Source of the DNA: an uncultured Oribacterium sp.
GTDB taxonomy: Bacteria > Bacillota > Clostridia > Lachnospirales > Lachnospiraceae
Length of the DNA: 9,843 bases
Direction of reading: 5' to 3'
Assembly: GCA_934279105.1 (NCBI GenBank)
Contig: CAKQWR010000067.1
Location: 1 to 9,843 of the forward strand
The notes beneath the pieces were generated by a model. The model had not been told where the DNA came from. It saw nothing but the letters and a program-made list of their open reading frames with translations, and made no database searches. Positions within the stretch are counted from its first letter, which is position 1, and every line of letters starts with the position of its first letter. The translations under genes were made by a program, and so were the position numbers. This document shows, one piece after another, positions 1 to 5,324 of this stretch.

Positions 1-86
1 TAGCAATGGAGGAGGGTCTCCGTTTCGCTATCCGTGAGGGTGGTAGAACCGTTGGTTCTGGTAGAGTAGTAAGCATCGAGGACTAA
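1..86 (+). CDS. tuf: Elongation factor Tu, C-terminal end (partial)
   Basis: This is the last 27 complete codons plus the stop (TAA at 84-86); the first full codon is at 3-5. The translation contains EEGLRFAIREGGRTVGSGRV and ends in SIED. This is the highly conserved end of domain 3 of EF-Tu, the GTPase that delivers aminoacyl-tRNA to the ribosome. The G domain and domain 2 lie upstream of the window. An intrinsic terminator follows 29 nt after the stop, so tuf is the last gene of its transcription unit. The family assignment is very secure even from this short piece, because the GGRTVG[AS]GxV motif is diagnostic. Confidence 0.96.
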   Translation, partial: AMEEGLRFAIREGGRTVGSGRVVSIED

Positions 87-115
87 TTCTGTCAGGCTAT
101 ATCCTAAGAATTTTG

Positions 116-149
116 ACAGCGTGGAGAGTGATCTCCACGCTGTTTTTTT
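116..149 (+). terminator. Intrinsic terminator of tuf
   Basis: A perfect 12-bp stem (116-127 pairs with 132-143) closes a GTGA tetraloop at 128-131. It runs directly into a seven-T tract (143-149). It lies just after the tuf stop, with a new promoter downstream, so it ends the tuf transcription unit. Confidence 0.95.
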
Positions 150-220
150 GAATTCAAGCTGTAAATGGCATGTTGATTCGAAGCTTAGTAGCTGTGTGAA
201 ACCATGTGATGTATGGATTG

Positions 221-249
221 TGGACAGATTGGCCAGATAAAGATATAAT
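221..249 (+). promoter_or_regulatory. Sigma-A type promoter for the TSCPD/VTT pair
   Basis: The -35 box TGGACA (221-226, 5/6 match to TTGACA) and the -10 box TATAAT (244-249, perfect) are separated by an optimal 17 bp. Transcription would start near 256, leaving a leader of about 45 nt before the ATG at 301. It sits between the tuf terminator and the next gene, as expected. Confidence 0.8.
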
Positions 250-300
250 TTAGAACAAAACAAAACTGAAGACATCTGGAGCTTCATAAGGAGGACATTT

Positions 301-567
301 ATGACACAGGAATTTACATATAGACCGAAGATGGTATGTTCTACAGAAATTACATTTGAACTGGATGACGAAAATAAGATCCATAACCTTCGTTTTCGCG
401 GTGGATGCAACGGAAACCTGAAGGCAATCGGTCGTCTGGTCGAAGGACAGGATGCGGCACAGGTAGCAGACATCCTTCGTGGAAACACCTGCGGACCGCG
501 CCCTACGTCTTGTGCGGATCAGTTCTCGAAGGCGATTGATCAGGCGCTGCAAGAGAAAAACGCATGA
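301..567 (+). CDS. TSCPD domain-containing small protein (TIGR03905-like)
   Basis: This is an 88-aa protein. A strong ribosome binding site, AAGGAGG at 288-294, lies 6 nt before the ATG. The N-terminal half has the pattern CSTEITFELDDENKIHNLRF followed by GGCNGN, and the C-terminal half has CGPRPTSCADQ. These match the stand-alone TSCPD family found in many Clostridia. The same domain forms the C-terminal tail of some vitamin-B12-dependent ribonucleotide reductases. The conserved cysteines (in CST, GGC, TCG and TSC) suggest metal binding or redox chemistry, but the biochemical role of the stand-alone form is not known to me. The name-giving TSCPD motif reads TSCAD here. The stop TGA (565-567) overlaps the next ATG (564) as ATGA, so the downstream membrane protein is probably translationally coupled to it. 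Confidence 0.88.
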   Translation: MTQEFTYRPKMVCSTEITFELDDENKIHNLRFRGGCNGNLKAIGRLVEGQDAAQVADILRGNTCGPRPTSCADQFSKAIDQALQEKNA

Positions 568-713
568 AACCGAAGTTAGAAAAAGAAATCATGGAAGATG
601 AGCAGACTTCGTTTCGTCAGAAACTGATCGGTGTTTCTGCGATTCTGGTTCTCTTACTCCTCATCGTACTGATTTTTTATGTAACTTTTAATCACCTATT
701 CCCTGGATTATGA
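564..713 (+). CDS. 49-aa N-terminal fragment of the VTT protein
   Basis: This is the part of the interrupted membrane protein that normal translation would make. It starts at the ATG overlapping the TSCPD stop (ATGA at 564-567) and ends at TGA 711-713. It begins MKPKLEKEIMEDEQTSF and continues into a hydrophobic helix, LIGVSAILVLLLLIVLIFYV, so it would be a single-pass membrane peptide. There is no good Shine-Dalgarno sequence of its own, so its expression would depend on coupling to the upstream gene. I see it as a truncation product, not a separate small gene. Confidence 0.5.
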   Translation: MKPKLEKEIMEDEQTSFRQKLIGVSAILVLLLLIVLIFYVTFNHLFPGL

Positions 714-797
714 CCGCTTCTGAAAGCGGGAGACGAGCAGGGAATCGCGCGATATCTGGAACTGGAGGGAGAGTGGAAGGGACTCATTCTTGCAACT

Positions 798-1298
798 GTG
801 CTTTCTGCACTCCAGGTGATCAGTATCGTTCTGCCTGGTCTTCCGATTCATCTTGCGGTTGGTATGATTTACGGGTGGGTAAAGGCCTCTGTGGTCTGCT
901 ACATTGGCTTCGTACTGGGGAACGCACTGGTCTTCTATGCGGCGCGACGGCTCGGTCGTCGACTGGGGAATTATATTCCCGGACTGAATCGAGAGAACTG
1001 GCTGACTCAGAAGATCAATTCGACGCATCCGGCGTTTGTAGTGGCACTGGCATGTATGGTGCCGGCCGTTCCGAATGGTGCGATCCCATATATTGCGGCA
1101 CGTGCCGATATCACGACGCGTGGTTATGTGATGGCGGTCGCTGCAACCGCGTGGCTGCAGTGTGTAACGAACTGCCTCTGTGGATATTTCATTATTCTCG
1201 GACAGTATGCAGCAGCCATCATCGTATTTGTCATACAGCTCGGCATCATCGGTCTGATCAGCTGGAAAAGAGAAGCCCTGCTTGGTAAATTGAAATAA
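798..1298 (+). CDS. VTT-domain C-terminal open frame of the interrupted TVP38/TMEM64 protein
   Basis: The frame is open from 714 to 1298; the first conventional in-frame start is GTG at 798, giving 166 aa. It carries most of the VTT domain: an amphipathic/hydrophobic entry with VLPGLPIHLAVGMIYGW, a central FVLGNALVFYAARRLGRRLG segment, the MVPAVPNGAIPYIAA signature, and two further hydrophobic helices before the basic C-terminus WKREALLGKLK. GTG 798 is an unconvincing start. It lies inside the first VTT helix, and the nearest purine-rich stretch (GAAGGG, 776-781) is 16 nt away. The segment is better read as the downstream part of the gene starting at 564. If it is expressed, readthrough of the TGA is more plausible than internal initiation. 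Confidence 0.45.
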   Translation: MLSALQVISIVLPGLPIHLAVGMIYGWVKASVVCYIGFVLGNALVFYAARRLGRRLGNYIPGLNRENWLTQKINSTHPAFVVALACMVPAVPNGAIPYIAARADITTRGYVMAVAATAWLQCVTNCLCGYFIILGQYAAAIIVFVIQLGIIGLISWKREALLGKLK

Positions 1299-1488
1299 AT
1301 GTATCTTACATCCTATGGTCATGATACTGTATTTTCGTAAGAACATTGCTACTATCATCTTCCATCGACGTATAGTATGATGGTTCTTGTGTAAGTATGC
1401 GGCGAGGAAATTATATCCTGAAAGGATGATAGAAACAGCCGGATGCTGAACAGCAAGAGTCTTATGAAATCATGGTATCGGAGTTTTT
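1299..1488 (+). promoter_or_regulatory. 190-nt intergenic leader with weak promoter candidate
   Basis: No gene is seen here. A weak promoter candidate is TTGCTA (1346-1351) with TATAGT (1371-1376), spaced 19 bp; an alternative -10, TATGAT (1376-1381), overlaps it. The leader that would follow (about 1382-1488) holds two small hairpins: ATCCT-GAA-AGGAT (1415-1427) and TGCT-GAAC-AGCA, just after position 1443. There is no T-tracted terminator for the upstream gene, so readthrough from it is possible. The ribosome binding site GGAG (1480-1483) lies 5 nt before the ATG at 1489. Confidence 0.3.
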
Positions 1489-2451
1489 ATGAGAAATAGC
1501 AGGGTATGTTTATGTGCGGCTGCGCTATCGCTTGTGATGGCAGGTGCCGTATTTGCCGGCATCAGTCCGGATGGAAGAGGCGGCGTTGCGTATACCGGTT
1601 CTCCATCGGTACAGACATCGATGCAATCTTCGGCGATCAGTCCCGATGGTAGGGGCGGTGTGAAGTATACGGGGCAGCCGAGTGGGATGAGCCCGGACGG
1701 CAAGGGCGGCGCCGTATATCAGACGCAGACGATGCTGCCGAATCAGGCGCAGCTCACAGGGGTGAGCCCGGATGGACAGGGCGGCACCATCTATTATACG
1801 ACGGTTGGATCTACAGCCGGCGGTGCGTCGAACCCATATCTCGGTGGCGCAGCAAATAATACGGGCTACACGACGAATTATACCGGAACCACCGGGGGTT
1901 ATTACGTAAATGGCGTTTTGTATCATACGGTAAATGTCGGTCCGATGGCAGGAAATCAGGCGAGCGCGGGACTTGCACAGGTGACGAATCCTGCGCAGAT
2001 CAACCCGGCAGGAACGAACTACAGCTCCAGCTCGACGGTGATCAACACTCGTCGCGTGGTTGCCAATACCTATTTACATACCGGCTGGCAGTTTGAAAAT
2101 AACGGGATGTGGTATCTTTATCAGGATGGCACTTATCCGGTCAGCTCCTGGCGGACGATCGACGGCATGAATTATCACTTCAATTCGGGCGGTTATCTCG
2201 AGGTGAATACCTGGATTTATGAGGCGAATGGTGCATGGTATTATGTGGGCGCGGATGCGAAAATCGTACGAGGCCTGCAGAAGATCAACGGCAGATTATA
2301 CTATTTTGAACCGGGAAGTGGTCAGTTGAAGGGACCAGGTTTACTGCTTGCAGATGGAAAATACTATTTTGCAGGACAGGATGGTGCGCTGATTCAGAAT
2401 GCGTGGGTCGGAAGCTTCTTCTTCGGAGCGGATGGTGCCAGAGTAAACTGA
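1489..2451 (+). CDS. Secreted cell-wall-binding repeat protein with SPDGxGG repeats
   Basis: This is a 320-aa exported protein. Residues 1-23 are a signal peptide: basic MRNSR, then a hydrophobic stretch, then AGAVFA with probable cleavage before G24. Four short repeats of consensus [IMV]SPDG[RKQ]GG followed by a V/I-Y motif sit near residues 25-37, 50-62, 67-77 and 92-103. A Gly/Thr/Tyr/Asn-rich low-complexity stretch (about 104-185) leads to a C-terminal region (about 195-320) of choline/glucan-binding type repeats. These contain GWQFENNGMWYLYQDG, SWRTIDGMNYHFNSGGYL, TWIYEANGAWYYVGADAKIV, INGRLYYF and DGKYYFAGQDGALIQNAW. Such repeats bind teichoic-acid choline or wall/extracellular glycans, so the protein probably sits on the cell surface. 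No catalytic domain is visible. The next gene begins 22 nt downstream and is likely co-transcribed. The SPDGxGG repeats match no domain I can name. Confidence 0.85.
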   Translation: MRNSRVCLCAAALSLVMAGAVFAGISPDGRGGVAYTGSPSVQTSMQSSAISPDGRGGVKYTGQPSGMSPDGKGGAVYQTQTMLPNQAQLTGVSPDGQGGTIYYTTVGSTAGGASNPYLGGAANNTGYTTNYTGTTGGYYVNGVLYHTVNVGPMAGNQASAGLAQVTNPAQINPAGTNYSSSSTVINTRRVVANTYLHTGWQFENNGMWYLYQDGTYPVSSWRTIDGMNYHFNSGGYLEVNTWIYEANGAWYYVGADAKIVRGLQKINGRLYYFEPGSGQLKGPGLLLADGKYYFAGQDGALIQNAWVGSFFFGADGARVN

Positions 2452-2473
2452 GTGAGGAACGAGGCATAAGTGA

Positions 2474-3670
2474 ATGGATAAACGATTAAACGACCTTGAC
2501 GATGTAGACAAGGCACTACAGGAAAATTCAATCGAAGGTGTGATCGAGCGAAAACGTGCGCGCCGACAGGCAAATATGCGGAAACGTCAGCGCCAGCAGG
2601 AGCTCCGCCAGATGGCCGGCCTGCTGGTCATTCCGGCGCTGGTAGTCGTGCTGATCATCATCATTCTGGTTTTGGACCATACGCCGAAAGGAACGGATCC
2701 AAACGATGGGCAGCTTTCGCTGGCGAGTGCTTCCGAGCTGGCAGGCGATGATACGACGGGAGAGACAAACGCCCCAGGTGCTGCGGCAGGCAATGCCGGT
2801 GTAGATGAAGATGCATCGATGGTTCGTCAGTATAATGATGAATATATGACGAAGCTTTTCCAGGATTATTTTAACGCACGTCTGGAAGGGGATACCGATA
2901 CACTATATCGTCTGACGGGCGTCACCAACCAGACGGCAGAGCAGACAGCGAACCTTCAGAAGAAGCTGAAAACGCAGGCTGGCTATATCGAGGCATATCA
3001 GGATATCCAGCAGTATGCGGTGGACGGACTCGAGAAGAACACGAAGCTTGTTTTCGTTACCTATAATGTGAAGTTCCGCCGGACCGATACCCTGGCGCCA
3101 GGCATTATGTACTGTTATGTGAAGGTAAACGATCAGAACAGCTTCGAGATCGTCGAAAATATGTCCCCGGAGCAGACGAAGTTCGTGAACAGCTATATTA
3201 CGAACCACAGTGAGGTTCAGGAGCTGATCAATGCAACCAATTCGCGCCTGCTGGAGGCCATCTCCAGTGATCAGCGACTTGCGGTCATTTATGATGCGAT
3301 CCAGAGCGGACGTATCTATACGGATTCACAGGAAGAAATCAACAGTGAAGTTTCACTGATTTCCGTAGAGACAGAAGCTGCGACGACGGAAGCAGAGAGC
3401 AGCGCATCTGCAAGCAGTGATACGAGCGAAACCAGGGACAGCAGTAAGAAGAGTTCCGAAACGAAAAGCTCGGATACAAGCTCGTCCGGTAAAAAGAAAA
3501 GCACAGAAACGACAGCAAGTAGTGAGACCATTGCAGAGAACACAGGCGTAAGCAACAAGCCGGAGACGACGGCAGCTGCCACTACTGGCGAAACCATCGC
3601 AGAACCAGGTGCTGCAGATAGCGCACCAGCCGGAGATGCGGTTATTTCAGACGACGGTCCGGTCGGCTAA
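2474..3670 (+). CDS. Single-pass membrane protein with extracytoplasmic domain and Ser/Thr/Glu-rich tail
   Basis: This is a 398-aa protein I do not recognise as a named family. Residues 1-47 are cytoplasmic and strongly basic (ERKRARRQANMRKRQRQQ). A clear transmembrane helix follows at about 48-67 (AGLLVIPALVVVLIIIILVL). The positive-inside rule places the rest outside. After an Ala/Gly/Thr-rich linker (about 70-112), residues about 115-270 look like one compact alpha/beta domain. It opens with an amphipathic helix (VRQYNDEYMTKLFQDYFNA) and has strands such as KLVFVTYNVKF and GIMYCYVKVN, resembling an NTF2/SnoaL-like fold. The tail (about 290-398) is low-complexity Ser/Thr/Glu/Ala, as in wall-spanning or glycosylated stalks, and has no LPxTG anchor. 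The ATG at 2474 follows GAGG (2461-2464) by 9 nt. Its position 22 nt after a wall-binding protein gene suggests an envelope role; the function is unknown. Confidence 0.75.
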   Translation: MDKRLNDLDDVDKALQENSIEGVIERKRARRQANMRKRQRQQELRQMAGLLVIPALVVVLIIIILVLDHTPKGTDPNDGQLSLASASELAGDDTTGETNAPGAAAGNAGVDEDASMVRQYNDEYMTKLFQDYFNARLEGDTDTLYRLTGVTNQTAEQTANLQKKLKTQAGYIEAYQDIQQYAVDGLEKNTKLVFVTYNVKFRRTDTLAPGIMYCYVKVNDQNSFEIVENMSPEQTKFVNSYITNHSEVQELINATNSRLLEAISSDQRLAVIYDAIQSGRIYTDSQEEINSEVSLISVETEAATTEAESSASASSDTSETRDSSKKSSETKSSDTSSSGKKKSTETTASSETIAENTGVSNKPETTAAATTGETIAEPGAADSAPAGDAVISDDGPVG

Positions 3671-3712
3671 ATCTGTTTGAGACAGGGCTACTGTTCGCCT
3701 ATAGCGCATGCA

Positions 3713-3944
3713 GGCATGGTCCGGAAGATAGACACCGAAAGCCATACGAAGAGACTGTAAAAAATCAAAATCCTGCCCCATAGAAGTACTTAGAGGAATT
3801 TTTCCTAAGCCCCCTCTGTCAACGCTGCGTTTTCATCAGGAAAACACAGCGATTGCAGAGGGCTTAGTACTTCTTGGGGCAGGATTTTAGATTTTTCCAG
3901 TCTCGAAGTATTGTGCTTCCGGTGTCCATCTTCCAGGCTATGCC
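3713..3944. repeat. Structured intergenic element, copy 1
   Basis: This long imperfect fold-back lies in the gap after the membrane-protein gene. The outer arms 3713-3742 and 3915-3944 pair at about 25 of 30 positions. A second helix, 3752-3790 with 3866-3903, is nearly perfect over about 38 bp. A third, CCCTCTG (3812-3818) with CAGAGGG (3856-3862), leads to a tip hairpin (3824-3834 with 3840-3850) closing an ATCAG loop. A side hairpin can form at about 3789-3809. The core 3739-3919 aligns over its whole 181-nt length with 9173-9353. Identical islands include AAGCCATACGAAG, TTTTCCTAAGC, GTTTTCATCAGGAAAAC and ATTGCAGAGGGC. Helix sequences differ between copies but stay paired. The GC-rich helix is followed by a T-rich run (3884-3896), so it may also act as a terminator. 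Strand cannot be assigned, because mismatches and wobble pairs are about equal both ways. Confidence 0.85.
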
Positions 3945-3967
3945 CACGTGGGCCATTATTCTTTATG

Positions 3968-3996
3968 TGGAAGAAATCTGCAAGACAGTATATAAT
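3968..3996 (+). promoter_or_regulatory. Candidate promoter of the queA-rluF-ligA-lgt operon
   Basis: A perfect TATAAT -10 box lies at 3991-3996. The best -35 at 17-bp spacing is TGGAAG (3968-3973), only 3/6 to consensus, so the promoter may be weak or need an activator. Transcription would start near 4003, about 60 nt before the queA ATG. The position between the structured element and queA is appropriate. Confidence 0.5.
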
Positions 3997-4047
3997 AATA
4001 AGGTTTATGGTGCGATACGCACTGCAACCATGTCGTGAGACAGCAAA

Positions 4048-4053
4048 AAGGAG
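4048..4053 (+). promoter_or_regulatory. queA ribosome binding site (decides the start)
   Basis: AAGGAG is placed 8 nt before the ATG at 4062. It rules in this ATG over the longer GTG start at 4035, which would lie upstream of the ribosome binding site and add nine residues unlike any QueA N-terminus. Confidence 0.85.
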
Positions 4054-4061
4054 AAAATACG

Positions 4062-5324
4062 ATGGAAACAAAAGATTTTTACTATGATCTGCCGGAAGAG
4101 CTGATCGCGCAGGATCCGCTCGAGAAGCGTTCAGACAGCCGCCTTCTGGTGATGGATCGCTTTACAGGTGAGATCAATCACCGCCATTTTTATAATATCA
4201 TCGACTACCTTCATAAGGGGGACTGCCTCGTTATCAATGATACGAAGGTGATTCCGGCACGTTTGCATGGCGAGAAAGCAGGTACCGGTGCACATGTCGA
4301 GGTACTGCTTCTTCGCAGACTCAGCACGACGGACTGGGAGTGTCTCGTGAAGCCAGGAAAGAAGCTTCGGAACGGCGCGCGTGTTGAGTTCGGTGAGGGA
4401 CTGCTGAAGGGCGAAATCATCGATACGATCGATGACGGTAACCGGATCATTCGTTTCGAGTTCGAAGGTATCTGGGAAGAGGTGCTCGACCGCCTCGGCG
4501 AGATGCCGATTCCACCATACATCCATCATCAGCTGAAGGAGAAGGCCCGTTACAATACGGTATATGCAAAGAATGACGGTTCCGCAGCGGCACCGACGGC
4601 CGGTCTTCACTGGACCGAAGAACTGCTGCAAGCCGTGAAGGAAAAGGGCGTAGAAATCGCACATATCACACTGCACGTCGGACTCGGCACCTTCCGTCCG
4701 GTGAAGGCAGATAAGATCGAAGAGCATCATATGCACAGCGAGTTCTATATCGTGGAGCAGTCGGAGGCCGATAAGATCAATCGTGCGCACGCAGAGGGAC
4801 ATCGTGTCATCTGCACCGGAACGACCAGTTGCCGTACCGTAGAATCTGCGGCACATCCGGATGGCACTATGCCGGCGACCTCCGGCTGGACCGATATCTT
4901 CATCTATCCGGGCTATCAGTTCAAGTGCATGGATGCGCTGATCACGAACTTCCATCTGCCGGAATCCACGCTCGTCATGCTGGTATCGGCCTTCACGAAG
5001 CGTGAGCATGTGCTTCGTGCCTATAAGGTGGCCGTTCGCGAGAAGTACCGCTTCTTCAGCTTCGGCGATGCCTGCTTCTTTGCAGATCTTAAGAACGACA
5101 CACAGCTGCCGGCAGCGCTGGACCCGAACCGGAATCATGAATTCACCTTCCTGCCGGAGGACGCCGTCCCAGAGGTGGAGGGTATCCCTGGAAAGAGCTA
5201 CAACTGGCCACTGGCGCCGGATGAGACACCGCTGTGGAAGACTGCTGAAAATGCGGAGGATGCAGAACGCGATGAAAAAAGCGACCTGACTGCAGCGGAA
5301 AGCCACACGGAGGAGAACGTATAA
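4062..5324 (+). CDS. queA: S-adenosylmethionine:tRNA ribosyltransferase-isomerase
   Basis: QueA transfers and isomerises the ribosyl part of S-adenosylmethionine onto preQ1 in tRNA, making epoxyqueuosine at wobble position 34 of the Asp, Asn, His and Tyr tRNAs. The protein starts [19 protein letters not shown], the classic FDYxLPxxLIAQ opening. Other family blocks are [13 protein letters not shown] (about 56-68), MPIPPYI (about 148-154), [19 protein letters not shown] (about 167-185), [10 protein letters not shown] (about 205-214), [11 protein letters not shown] (about 252-262), [12 protein letters not shown] (about 277-288) and [16 protein letters not shown] (about 296-311). The catalytic core ends around [10 protein letters not shown] (331-340), where most QueA proteins stop. 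This one continues for about 77 further residues of Pro/Glu/Asp-rich sequence, to 420 aa. It is the first gene of the operon; its stop overlaps the next start as TAATG. The domain assignment is secure, but the role of the tail is unknown. Confidence 0.96.
   Translation: METKDFYYDLPEELIAQDPLEKRSDSRLLVMDRFTGEINHRHFYNIIDYLHKGDCLVINDTKVIPARLHGEKAGTGAHVEVLLLRRLSTTDWECLVKPGKKLRNGARVEFGEGLLKGEIIDTIDDGNRIIRFEFEGIWEEVLDRLGEMPIPPYIHHQLKEKARYNTVYAKNDGSAAAPTAGLHWTEELLQAVKEKGVEIAHITLHVGLGTFRPVKADKIEEHHMHSEFYIVEQSEADKINRAHAEGHRVICTGTTSCRTVESAAHPDGTMPATSGWTDIFIYPGYQFKCMDALITNFHLPESTLVMLVSAFTKREHVLRAYKVAVREKYRFFSFGDACFFADLKNDTQLPAALDPNRNHEFTFLPEDAVPEVEGIPGKSYNWPLAPDETPLWKTAENAEDAERDEKSDLTAAESHTEENV

Larger units (their letters stand above)
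564..1298 (+). pseudogene. TVP38/TMEM64 (DedA/VTT) family membrane protein interrupted by in-frame TGA
   Basis: One reading frame runs from the ATG at 564 to the TAA at 1296-1298 and is broken only by TGA at 711-713. Read through, it would give about 244 aa, the usual size of a TVP38/TMEM64 protein. The first 49 codons give a charged cytoplasmic N-terminus and one hydrophobic helix (about residues 21-40). After the stop the frame continues with PLLKAGDEQGIARYLELEG and then LSALQVISIVLPGLPIHLAV, as in intact family members, where the linker before the VTT domain commonly reads LLKxGDExxIxxYL. The VTT core includes ACMVPAVPNGAIPYIAARAD, followed by more hydrophobic helices. The family consists of polytopic membrane proteins linked to lipid (scramblase/flippase-like) transport. 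There is no frameshift in the 194 codons after the TGA, so the lesion is recent, is a sequencing error, or is tolerated by readthrough. It is coupled by ATGA overlap to the TSCPD gene upstream. Confidence 0.8.
3671..4061 (+). other. 391-nt gene-free interval before queA
   Basis: No protein gene is supported here. The interval holds about 42 nt of unstructured 3' flank, element copy 1 (3713-3944), a 12-bp perfect palindrome GCCCACGTGGGC (3942-3953) at the end of its right arm, the queA promoter candidate (3968-3996) and the queA ribosome binding site. The open frame on the opposite strand at 3805-4071 is a by-product of the structured repeat. Confidence 0.7.

Noticed and set aside
711..760. 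TGA as a selenocysteine codon
   Set aside because: The stem after it is only 6 bp with a CTGA loop, lacking the bulged-U and GU-rich apical loop of bacterial SECIS elements, and VTT proteins have no redox Cys at this site.
710..1288. 192-codon + strand open frame overlapping the VTT gene in another frame
   Set aside because: Its translation is Ser/Arg/Cys-rich without any domain pattern. The frame of 564-1298 encodes clear hydrophobic helices and VTT motifs, so this is a shadow.
708..1358. 216-codon reverse-strand open frame over the VTT gene
   Set aside because: No recognisable protein features or ribosome binding site; it mirrors the codon structure of the real + strand frame.
1338..1389. 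Terminator of the VTT gene from AAGAAC...GTTCTT inverted repeat
   Set aside because: The repeat has several internal mismatches, a large loop and no following T-tract.
4035..4061. GTG 4035 as the queA start
   Set aside because: The ribosome binding site at 4048-4053 lies downstream of it, and the extra nine residues do not resemble a QueA N-terminus.
3805..4071. Reverse-strand open frame sharing a C-terminal peptide with the one at 9238-9465
   Set aside because: The shared peptide is simply the translation of the conserved island of the structured repeat; upstream parts are unrelated and there is no start context.
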